DNA of 64,000 nucleotides, from positions 124,001 to 188,000 of the forward strand of contig NZ_SBIV01000006.1 in NCBI RefSeq assembly GCF_004765795.1, given 5' to 3'. Below the pieces are notes generated by a model. It saw nothing but the letters and a program-made list of their open reading frames with translations, did no database searches and had not been told where the DNA came from. Shown in pieces: positions 43,569 to 50,200 of this stretch. Positions within the stretch are counted from its first letter, which is position 1. Every line of letters begins with the position of its first letter. The DNA is from Halorussus marinus (GTDB lineage Archaea; Halobacteriota; Halobacteria; Halobacteriales; Haladaptataceae). Made by a program: the position numbers and the translations under genes.

Positions 43569-43641
43569 CCCGCGAAGCGGGCCCGTGCTCGGGCGTATCG
43601 CCCCAATACCCATGCCGATCGGCGGCGTAGCCACCGGCGAC

Positions 43642-44499
43642 ATGGGAACGACGCAACTGGAGTTCGACAGCGACGTGGAACGTCGCGTCTACGAGTACGT
43701 CGAGGTCCGCGGGGCGGCCGCCCGCGAGGAGGTCCGGGACGCGGTCCGGGTCGCGGAGACGCCGGGCGCGAAGCCGCCCCGGTCGGGAATCGAGTCGGCG
43801 ACCCGGCTCTCGGTGCCGGCGTGCAACGAGCACATCGACGAACTGCTCGACGACGGGGCGCTGGCCGAGCGCGACGGGACCCTCTACGTCTCGCCCGACG
43901 CCGGGACCGACCGCCACGAGACCGACGAGTTCGAGTACGTCGTCCGCCCCGCCGACGAGCGCGACCGGGCGGCGGTCGCCGACCTCATCCGATCGGTCGC
44001 CGCCGAGGGGGCCATCGTCGTCGACGAGCGCGTGGCCGACGCCGTCGAGCCCCGCTCGACGAACCGCCGGACGCGGTCCGACGCCCCGACCGACCGCGAG
44101 GGCGCGCTGATCCGGCTGAACGACCGGGAGTCGCGGATGTTCTTCGTCGCCGAGATCCCGGGCGAGGAGGACGCGGCCGACGAGACGATCGGGTGGGTCA
44201 ACGTCCACGGGTTCGAGCTTCCGGCCCGAGAACACACCGCCGAGCTCACCGTCGGCGTCGCCCCCGAGTACCGCGAGCAGGGGGTCGGCGGGGCGCTCCT
44301 CGAACGCGGGATCGCGTGGGCCGACGACGCCGGCTGTCTCAAGGTGTACCAGAGCATCCCGGCGACCAACGAGGAGGCCCTCGACCTGCTCGAAACCCAC
44401 GGCTGGGAGCGGGAGGCGACCCGGGCGGACCACTACCGGATCGACGGCGAACTCGTCGACGAGGTCCAGCTCGCGACCCGCCTCGACGAGTCGGATTAG
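43642..44499 (+). CDS. Winged-helix/GNAT acetyltransferase fusion
   Basis: 285 residues. N-terminal HTH-like region (about 1-90: 'DVERRVYEYVEVRGAAAREE' ... 'LDDGALAERDGTLYVSPD') joined to a GNAT domain with the acetyl-CoA loop 'VAPEYREQGVGGALLERGIA' and 'PATNEEALDLLETHGWERE'. Acceptor unknown; could be a protein acetyltransferase or regulator. ATG 43642 is chosen over in-frame ATG 43612 because an AT-containing box (CCAATACC, about 43602-43609) lies between. Its stop codon overlaps the stop of the opposing gene. Confidence 0.8.
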   Translation: MGTTQLEFDSDVERRVYEYVEVRGAAAREEVRDAVRVAETPGAKPPRSGIESATRLSVPACNEHIDELLDDGALAERDGTLYVSPDAGTDRHETDEFEYVVRPADERDRAAVADLIRSVAAEGAIVVDERVADAVEPRSTNRRTRSDAPTDREGALIRLNDRESRMFFVAEIPGEEDAADETIGWVNVHGFELPAREHTAELTVGVAPEYREQGVGGALLERGIAWADDAGCLKVYQSIPATNEEALDLLETHGWEREATRADHYRIDGELVDEVQLATRLDESD

Positions 44500-45674
44500 C
44501 GCTCGGCGAACACGCCGCCGATCAGAGACGCGAACAGGAGCGCACCGGCCAGCGCGCTCGCCCGGCCGGCGGTCACCGCGCCGGTCGACCCCGCTATCGC
44601 CCCCGAAAGCTCGGCGGCCAGTCCCGCGCCGACCAGCCCGATCGACGCCAGCGCGGTCCGGTCGGACGCCCCGGGAAACGAGCCCACCGTCGGCGGGTAG
44701 AACTGGTAGGTCGCCCCGACGATCGTCAGCCCGAGAAACCCAAGCGCGTTGAGCCGGAAGTGGACCGCCGTCAGCCCGCCCGCGACCCCGGCGAACGCGA
44801 AGTGAACCCCCAGCCCGACCCCCGCGAGCCCGCAGACGCCCCCCGCGAGCGGGCCGTACAGCCCGACCCGCCGGCGCTCGGATCGGGCGAACAGCCCGGC
44901 GTAGGCGGCCCCGAACCCGATCACGGCGACCGCTTCGAGCACCGCGCCGACCCGGAACCACGCCCCGCCGTAGAAGTGCCACGCGAGCACTCCGGGGCCG
45001 AGCGCGCCCGCGGGGAGGACGACCGCGACCAGCGCGCGCGGGGGCGCGGCCACCAGAAACCGCGGGAACAGCCGGAAGCCGACCGCGAACACCAGCAGGG
45101 CGGCGACGCCGGCCGCGAGCAGGTGGGCGGTCGGCGCGGCCCCGAGCGCCATCGGCCGCGGGCCGCCGACGCGGGTCGCCAGCGTGGCGTAGCTCCCCGC
45201 CAGCAGGTACGCGAGCGCGACCGGCACGAACGCGTTGGCGTACCGGTCGACCGACTCGCGGTGGGCGTTCGGGCCGCCGGTCCCCGTCTCGCGGCCCGTG
45301 GGGTTGTCCCGGAGCGTCCACGCGAGCGCGCCGACGAACACCGCGACCCCGCCGGCCCACAGGACCGCGCCCGCGACCCCGACCCAGTCGGGGACGCCGG
45401 CGAGCGGTTCGACCGCGAGACAGCCGGCGGCGAGCGCCGCGAGCGGGAGGTGGATCGCGGGCGCGGCCGGGGTCGCGAGCGTCCGGTCGAAGTACGACGG
45501 CACCAGCGAGTAGGCCTTCCCGAACACCGCGTGGAGGACGAACCCGTAGACCGCGAGTACGACGCAACTCCGACGGGGCAGGCCGGCGAGCGCGGCCGCC
45601 TGCCACGCGACCAGATAGCCGGCGCTCGCCGCGAGGAACCGCCGGGCCCGTCGGGACACCGCGTCGGCGGCCAT
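44496..45674 (-). CDS. Polytopic membrane protein, heme-copper oxidase/NnrS-like
   Basis: 392 residues, about twelve TM segments. Histidines recur at TM positions: 'VLHAVFGKAYSLVPSYF', 'AIHLPLAALAAG', 'TAHLLAAGVAALLVFAVGFR', 'LAWHFYGGAWF' and 'VHFAFAG' followed by 'AVHFRLNALGFLGLTIVGA'. The last segment resembles the heme-ligand region of NO reductase/cbb3-like and NnrS-type proteins. It follows a ubiquitin-fold gene by one base, downstream of a NarO-type palindrome, which suggests a role in NO or anaerobic metabolism. Family assignment is tentative. Confidence 0.6.
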   Translation of the reverse strand: MAADAVSRRARRFLAASAGYLVAWQAAALAGLPRRSCVVLAVYGFVLHAVFGKAYSLVPSYFDRTLATPAAPAIHLPLAALAAGCLAVEPLAGVPDWVGVAGAVLWAGGVAVFVGALAWTLRDNPTGRETGTGGPNAHRESVDRYANAFVPVALAYLLAGSYATLATRVGGPRPMALGAAPTAHLLAAGVAALLVFAVGFRLFPRFLVAAPPRALVAVVLPAGALGPGVLAWHFYGGAWFRVGAVLEAVAVIGFGAAYAGLFARSERRRVGLYGPLAGGVCGLAGVGLGVHFAFAGVAGGLTAVHFRLNALGFLGLTIVGATYQFYPPTVGSFPGASDRTALASIGLVGAGLAAELSGAIAGSTGAVTAGRASALAGALLFASLIGGVFAER

Positions 45675-45675
45675 C

Positions 45676-46089
45676 CTAGCAGCAGAAGATGAACGGGTAC
45701 ATCAGCGAGACCCGGTCACCGTCCGAGAGCTCGGTGTCGAGCCCCGCGAGGTGTTCGTTGAAGGTGCCGTCGATCGCCACCCGGGCGTACTGGCGGGTCT
45801 GCTCGCCCTCGGGGTTCTTGTGCCACGTCCCCGGGAGCTCGTCGGGCGGGTCGGCCCAGCCGTCGGTGGTCGCTTCGTCCTCGGTCTCGGCGATGAGCAG
45901 GTCTTTCACGTCGTACGCCTCGAAGAACGCCTCGAGGAGCGCCCGGAGGGTCGTCCCCTCGAAGGTGAACTCCAGTCCGGCCGCCCCGACCGCCTCGCGG
46001 ACGTGGCCGGTACAGCGCACCTCGACGGTGGTCGTCTCGTGGGTCTCGCCGGTCGGCCGCTCGGCGCCGCGCTCGGTCGTAGTGGTCAT
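45676..46089 (-). CDS. MoaD/ThiS-fold protein ending in Cys-Cys
   Basis: 137 residues from ATG at 46089. A beta-grasp layout is visible: first strand 'TVEVRCTGHVREAVG', helix 'TLRALLEAFFEAYDVKDLLI', a 35-residue insertion, 'QYARVAIDGTFNEHLAGLDT' and the end 'LSDGDRVSLMYPFIFCC'. The 'LxDGDxVsLmyP' ending matches MoaD/ThiS/SAMP proteins, but the terminal Gly-Gly is replaced by Cys-Cys, so adenylation-based sulfur transfer or conjugation by the normal route is not expected. First gene of an operon with the membrane protein (one-base gap). The N-terminal 20 residues are Thr/Glu-rich. Confidence 0.75.
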   Translation of the reverse strand: MTTTTERGAERPTGETHETTTVEVRCTGHVREAVGAAGLEFTFEGTTLRALLEAFFEAYDVKDLLIAETEDEATTDGWADPPDELPGTWHKNPEGEQTRQYARVAIDGTFNEHLAGLDTELSDGDRVSLMYPFIFCC

Positions 46090-46126
46090 AGTTGTGGCTA
46101 CGTGAGCCACGGGGGAATAGGACCTT

Positions 46127-46140
46127 CCGAACATGTTCGG
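46127..46140. promoter_or_regulatory. Perfect 14-bp palindrome, NarO-type operator candidate
   Basis: CCGAACATGTTCGG is self-complementary over its whole length and contains CGAA-N4-TTCG. It lies between two divergent start codons (46089 minus, 46197 plus). Candidate TATA elements flank it: minus strand CCTATTCC at about 46113-46123 and plus strand CCTATTTC at 46165-46172. To my knowledge a CGAA-N4-TTCG repeat marks anaerobically induced denitrification and DMSO-reductase promoters in Haloferax volcanii (NarO/DmsR). Confidence 0.7.
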
Positions 46141-46196
46141 ACGGATCCGGAGCGATCTGCCGTACCTATTTCAGCGACCAGCCACAACCACCGGAC

Positions 46197-46580
46197 ATGG
46201 ACGAGATCTCGCTCACGCTACCCGAGGCGATCGTCGAATCGCTCCCGTCCGACGGCGACGACGCGGCCCGTGACATGGAGGAGGCGGTCGCCGGGTGGGA
46301 ACGCCGGCTCAACCGCGCCATCGCGGCCGCCGACGCCGACGACGACGCCGCGGCCGCGGTCGTCGACGCCCTCGAACGGTTCGAGAACCGCTTCGAGCAG
46401 TACGACGACTTCGTGGCCGAACTCCGGGCGTGGGGCCAGTCGCCGATCTACGCGATGGCGTGGCGCGACCTGATGGGAGCGCTCGCCCGACAGCTCTACG
46501 ACCACGAGGACCTCGGCGAGCGCATCGACCGCGAGCGCCACGCGCGGCTGGTCAGCGACGGCATCCGGTTCGGCGACTGA
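46197..46580 (+). CDS. Helical protein of unknown function
   Basis: 127 residues from ATG 46197. Mostly helical: 'ISLTLPEAIVESLPSDGDDA', 'MEEAVAGWERRLNRAIAAAD', and 'PIYAMAWRDLMGALARQLYD'. No known motif. TATA-like CCTATTTC (46165-46172) about 28 bases upstream and the palindrome 25 bases beyond it suggest anaerobic control shared with the divergent operon. The next gene begins two bases after the stop. Confidence 0.68.
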   Translation: MDEISLTLPEAIVESLPSDGDDAARDMEEAVAGWERRLNRAIAAADADDDAAAAVVDALERFENRFEQYDDFVAELRAWGQSPIYAMAWRDLMGALARQLYDHEDLGERIDRERHARLVSDGIRFGD

Positions 46581-46582
46581 GG

Positions 46583-47053
46583 ATGGGCGACCCCGACGGC
46601 GACGCCCCGAAACCGCTGGATCGGGTCCGGCGCGCGAAGGCCCGCCCGAGCGCCGACCGGTGGCTCGACGGCGGCGCCGTCGCGGCCGGGATGGTCGCCG
46701 CGCTCGGCCCGCAGGTGGTTCCCTCGATTCTGTTCGCCGCGAGCGTCCCCGAGACCGTCCTCACCGCGACGGCCGGGCTGACGGCGCTTTGCGTCCCGCT
46801 CGGGGGCGTCGTCGCGGGACGGCTCGGCGGCCCGGGTCGGGAACGGGGCGCCCGCCACGGGGCGGTCGCGCTGGTCGCGTCGACGCTCGCGGCGGCCGGG
46901 ACCGCGGTCCTGCTGGTCGGCCCCTCGGTGCTTTCGATTCCGTTCGCGGGGCTCGCGCTCGCCGACTGGCTGGCGCCGGGCGTCGCGGCCGCCGGCCTCG
47001 CGGGCGGGGCGGTCGGCGCGCTCGGGGCGGGCCGGCGTCGTCCCGACGACTGA
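46583..47053 (+). CDS. Small membrane protein
   Basis: 156 residues with four TM segments (about 30-48, 55-75, 90-112, 122-145) after a basic N-terminus ('KPLDRVRRAKARPSADRWL'). Second gene of a two-gene unit with the helical protein; two-base gap. Function unknown. Confidence 0.65.
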   Translation: MGDPDGDAPKPLDRVRRAKARPSADRWLDGGAVAAGMVAALGPQVVPSILFAASVPETVLTATAGLTALCVPLGGVVAGRLGGPGRERGARHGAVALVASTLAAAGTAVLLVGPSVLSIPFAGLALADWLAPGVAAAGLAGGAVGALGAGRRRPDD

Positions 47054-47086
47054 GGGTTTATGTCCGGGGCGGCGCAACCGTTCCCC

Positions 47087-47356
47087 ATGGACGTGGAACT
47101 GCGGTTTTTCGCCACCTTTCGGGAGGCCGTCGGACAGAAAGTGCTCGAACGCGAGGTCGAGCCGGGAACCACGGTCGGGGAGGTGCTCGACGACCTCGTG
47201 GCCGAGTACGACCTCGACGTCTACGAGGACGGCGACATCAGATCGCAGGTGTCGGTGATGAAAAACGGGACGGACGTCTACCACCTCGACGGGATCGACA
47301 CCGCGCTGGCCGACGGCGACGCGGTGAGCGTCTTCCCGCCGGTCGCGGGGGGATAG
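47087..47356 (+). CDS. SAMP/MoaD-type ubiquitin-like protein
   Basis: 89 residues, start MDVELRFFATFREAVGQK, end 'AVSVFPPVAGG'. The beta-grasp fold with a C-terminal di-glycine is that of MoaD sulfur carriers and of the small archaeal modifier proteins (SAMPs). From memory the N- and C-termini are most like SAMP3 of Haloferax. UbaA would adenylate the terminal Gly for conjugation to lysines or for sulfur transfer. TATA-like GGTTTA (47055-47060) is 27-30 bases before ATG 47087; this favours 47087 over the in-frame TTATG-associated start nine codons earlier. Confidence 0.88.
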   Translation: MDVELRFFATFREAVGQKVLEREVEPGTTVGEVLDDLVAEYDLDVYEDGDIRSQVSVMKNGTDVYHLDGIDTALADGDAVSVFPPVAGG

Positions 47357-47626
47357 ATGCGGGTCGAGAAGTCGTTTCGCGGCATCTCCGAGCGACTCGC
47401 GCGCCGGTACCTCTCGAACCTCGGCGGCGAGATCGAGGGCGGGGACCCCGAAGGCGACGGCGACGTGATCGCCGACGAGTGGCGCGCGAGCCTCTCCTCG
47501 GAGAAGGTCTCGATCGGCCCGTCGGTCAAACTGACCGAGGTGACGGTCGTCTTCGAGGGCGACGCGGAGCGCCTCGACGACCTCGTCGAGGCCTTCTCCC
47601 AGAAGGCGATGCGCGCGGGGGGATGA
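47357..47626 (+). CDS. Small alpha/beta protein in the SAMP operon
   Basis: 89 residues: 'RVEKSFRGISERLARRYLSN', then 'VIADEWRASLSSEKVSIGPS' and 'KLTEVTVVFEGDAERLDDLV'. It begins at the base after the SAMP stop codon, so it is co-translated. It resembles the C-terminal domain seen fused to some MoaD-related proteins (DUF1952-like), in which case carrier and partner would be encoded separately here; this is tentative. It also ends in Gly-Gly. Confidence 0.65.
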   Translation: MRVEKSFRGISERLARRYLSNLGGEIEGGDPEGDGDVIADEWRASLSSEKVSIGPSVKLTEVTVVFEGDAERLDDLVEAFSQKAMRAGG

Positions 47627-47988
47627 CCGAGGACAACCCCGTCGAGGGGCAAGTGCTGGTCCTCACGGCCGCGAAGGCCAGCGTCGACGGCCGGCGGTTG
47701 CCCGAGCTGGTCGCGGCGGGCCGGCGGGCGGTCGAGCCGCGGGTCGACGAGTTCCGGCGCCGGTTCGAGTGCGTCCACGAGGACGACGTCCGGGCGGTCT
47801 TTCTCGCGCCCGAGGGGTTCTGGGCGGAGGTCGGCGAGGCGCTCGGGTGGTCGCGGCGCGAACACGAGGCGGTCGCGCGCGCCCACGCCGAGCAACTGCT
47901 CAGGGTCGGCGGTCGCGAGGACCGCCGCGAGGAGTTCGAGACCGCCCTCGACCTGCGGGCGGCGGTCGTGGTCGGCGCCGACGCGTAG
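47623..47988 (+). CDS. Uncharacterised protein, third gene of the SAMP operon
   Basis: 121 residues, ATGA overlap with the preceding gene. 'GQVLVLTAAKASVDGRRLPE', 'FECVHEDDVRAVFLAPEGFW' and 'ALGWSRREHEAVARAHAEQL'. A single alpha/beta domain with no recognised active site. Operon position suggests a link with the ubiquitin-like protein. Confidence 0.65.
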   Translation: MTEDNPVEGQVLVLTAAKASVDGRRLPELVAAGRRAVEPRVDEFRRRFECVHEDDVRAVFLAPEGFWAEVGEALGWSRREHEAVARAHAEQLLRVGGREDRREEFETALDLRAAVVVGADA

Positions 47989-47994
47989 GCGGCG

Positions 47995-49275
47995 TCAGTC
48001 CATCGACGCCGAGGCCTCGGAGGGGTCGGCGTCCCGGGGGTCGGTTTCCGCGGCGTCGATCGCCTCGAAGCCGCGTTCGAGGTCCGCGAGCAGGTCTTTC
48101 GGGTGTTCGACTCCGACCGAGACCCGCAACAGCGTGTCCGTGATACCCAGTTCGGCGCGCTCCTCGGCGGGGAGCGGCGAGTGGGTCATGCTCGCGGGGT
48201 GTTCGATCAGGCTCTCGACGCCGCCGAGGCTCACCGCGAGGGTGAACGCCTCTAGGGCGGCGACGAACCGCTCGACGTCGGCGAGGTCGCCGTCGATCTC
48301 GAACGACAGCACCCCGCCGTAGCCGTCCATCTGGTCGGTCGCGAGGTCGTGTTGGGGGTGGGCGTCGAGTCCGGGGTAGTGGACGGCCCCGACCCGTTCG
48401 TGGGAGTCGAGGTACGCCGCGACCTCCGCGGCGTTGGCCTCGTGCTGGCGCATCCGCATCGGGAGCGTCTTCAGCCCGCGCAACACCATGTAGGCGTCGA
48501 ACGGCGCCATCACGTTGCCCATCCCGACCTGCTGGAGGAACCCGATCTCCTCGGCGTAGGCGTCGTCCGAGAGGACCGCGACGCCGCCGAGCGAGTCGCT
48601 GTGGCCGTTGATGTACTTGGTGGTGCTGTGGACGACCACGTCGGCGCCGAGTTCGAGCGGCCGCTGGAAGTACGGCCCCATGAAGGTGTTGTCGACCCCG
48701 AGCAGGGCGTCGTGGTCGTCGGCGACCGCGGCCATCTCCTCGATGTCACAGAGCCGCAACAGGGGGTTCGTCGGCGACTCCATCCAGAGCAACGCGGTGT
48801 CGTCGGTGGTCGCCGCCCGCACCGCCTCGGGGTCGGTCGCGTCCACGAACTCCACCGCGACGTTCAGCCTGTCGCGAAACAGCTCTTTCAGCATCGTGTT
48901 GGTGCCGCCGTAGAGGTCCTCGAACGCGACGATCCGGTCGCCGGGTTCGACCGCGGCCATCACGCTCGCGACGACCGCGCTGGTGCCCGAGGCGAACGCC
49001 ATCGCGTGGTCGCCGCCTTCGAGGGCCGCGACGCGCTTCTCGACGGCGTGGCGGGTCGGGTTCGACAGCCGGGTGTAGAGAAACTCGTCGGCGTCGGGGT
49101 CGAGGTCCTCGAGCGCGGTGTCCATGTCGATGCCGTCGACCGCGTACGTCGACGCGAGGTGGATCGGCGACGTGACGTCGCCGACGCCGTTCGAGAGGTC
49201 GGGCTCCTCGCCGTGGGTCACCGCGAGCGTTTCGAACCGCCGGCCGTCCTCGCCCGAGAAGTTGTCAGGGCTCAT
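47995..49275 (-). CDS. Cys/Met metabolism PLP enzyme (cystathionine gamma-synthase/lyase type)
   Basis: 426 residues. PLP-lysine in 'VVVHSTTKYINGHSDSLGG', with 'FASGTSAVVASVMAAV', 'FEDLYGGTNTMLKELF' and 'LLWMESPTNPLLRLCDI' as in MetB/MetC/MGL enzymes. The C-terminal 'VSLGGVESLIEHPASMTHS' and 'LLRVSVGVEHPKDLLADL' complete the fold. It makes or cleaves cystathionine or a related thioether. ATG 49275 is favoured because the AT-rich promoter (minus strand AATAATATG, 49307-49316) overlaps the alternative ATG at 49308. Confidence 0.92.
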   Translation of the reverse strand: MSPDNFSGEDGRRFETLAVTHGEEPDLSNGVGDVTSPIHLASTYAVDGIDMDTALEDLDPDADEFLYTRLSNPTRHAVEKRVAALEGGDHAMAFASGTSAVVASVMAAVEPGDRIVAFEDLYGGTNTMLKELFRDRLNVAVEFVDATDPEAVRAATTDDTALLWMESPTNPLLRLCDIEEMAAVADDHDALLGVDNTFMGPYFQRPLELGADVVVHSTTKYINGHSDSLGGVAVLSDDAYAEEIGFLQQVGMGNVMAPFDAYMVLRGLKTLPMRMRQHEANAAEVAAYLDSHERVGAVHYPGLDAHPQHDLATDQMDGYGGVLSFEIDGDLADVERFVAALEAFTLAVSLGGVESLIEHPASMTHSPLPAEERAELGITDTLLRVSVGVEHPKDLLADLERGFEAIDAAETDPRDADPSEASASMD

Positions 49276-49444
49276 GCGTAACACTCTCACGGTATCACGA
49301 CCCGCCATATTATTCCTTCGACTATTTAATGCACTGAAAGAATGTGTGCGAGCCAGAGATAACCGTGGAGAATACCGGCGGTTTTCGCCGGGACGAGCGG
49401 GGAAATTTCAGCGGTCAGCGCGGTCGGATGGAACTCGCGCGCGG

Positions 49445-49930
49445 TCACCGCGCCTTCGCGTAGACGTTTTCGGTTCGGGTCGTCCCGTCGAGTCTGGTCT
49501 CTGCCTCGTCGGTCTTCTCGAAGCCGCGTGACTCGTAGAAGGCCTTGCCGATCTCGTTGTCGGCCAGCACCATCGCCTGCAGGCGCTCCATCCCCATCTC
49601 GGTCAGCCGCTCCTCCATCGCCTCCAGCAGGGCGGTGCCGATCCCCTCGTTCCACCGGCCGGGACGGACGTACAGACGCAGGATGTCGCCCTCGGTGTCC
49701 CGGGTCGCGCCGTGACAGAATCCGACCACCTCACGGTCTTCGACCGCCACCAGACACACCTGCTCGTCGTCGCCGATGAGTCGGGTCATAGTCTCGTCGG
49801 CGTACCACGCCGAGACCGCGTCGTCGACGACCGACTCCGGGACCGCGTCGGCGTACGCCTCGGTCCACGCCTCCCGGGCGACCGACCGGACGGTCGAGAC
49901 GTCTCGTTCGCTCGCTTCGCGAATGTCCAT
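49445..49930 (-). CDS. GNAT family N-acetyltransferase
   Basis: 161 residues from ATG 49930 (MDIREASERDVSTVRSVARE). Acetyl-CoA site 'LYVRPGRWNEGIGTALLEAM', followed by 'ADNEIGKAFYESRGFEKTDE'. Substrate unknown. The frame runs further upstream but without conserved sequence. Confidence 0.87.
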   Translation of the reverse strand: MDIREASERDVSTVRSVAREAWTEAYADAVPESVVDDAVSAWYADETMTRLIGDDEQVCLVAVEDREVVGFCHGATRDTEGDILRLYVRPGRWNEGIGTALLEAMEERLTEMGMERLQAMVLADNEIGKAFYESRGFEKTDEAETRLDGTTRTENVYAKAR

Positions 49931-50154
49931 GCGAAAAGATAGCACGCAAGGTGGATTAGCAGTAGCGGTCGGTTTCGCGGGTGGACGTGACCGAGCGAAG
50001 ACGAATCGCGAATCCGACAGCGAGCGACGCGACCACACGGGCAACTGTACCGCGAGCGGCCCAAGCGAGGACCGTCGGGAAGAGCGCCGTGTCTGCGTGA
50101 ACGGAGTGAACGCAGGCTCGGGAAAGCGAAACTCTCCCGGCGTTTTTGGTCGAG

Positions 50155-50196
50155 CGTTTGCAACGGCGCGGCGCTCGTGTCCTGCCCTTGCAAACG
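50155..50196. repeat. Inverted repeat downstream of the aldehyde oxidoreductase gene
   Basis: CGTTTGCAA (50155-50163) and TTGCAAACG (50188-50196) are perfect nine-base complements with a 24-base loop. The repeat starts five bases past the stop codon of the minus-strand gene, within a 270-base intergenic region (49931-50200) rich in GAGCG/CGAG repeats. No U-tract follows on the minus strand. Confidence 0.5.
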
Positions 50197-50200
50197 GTCG

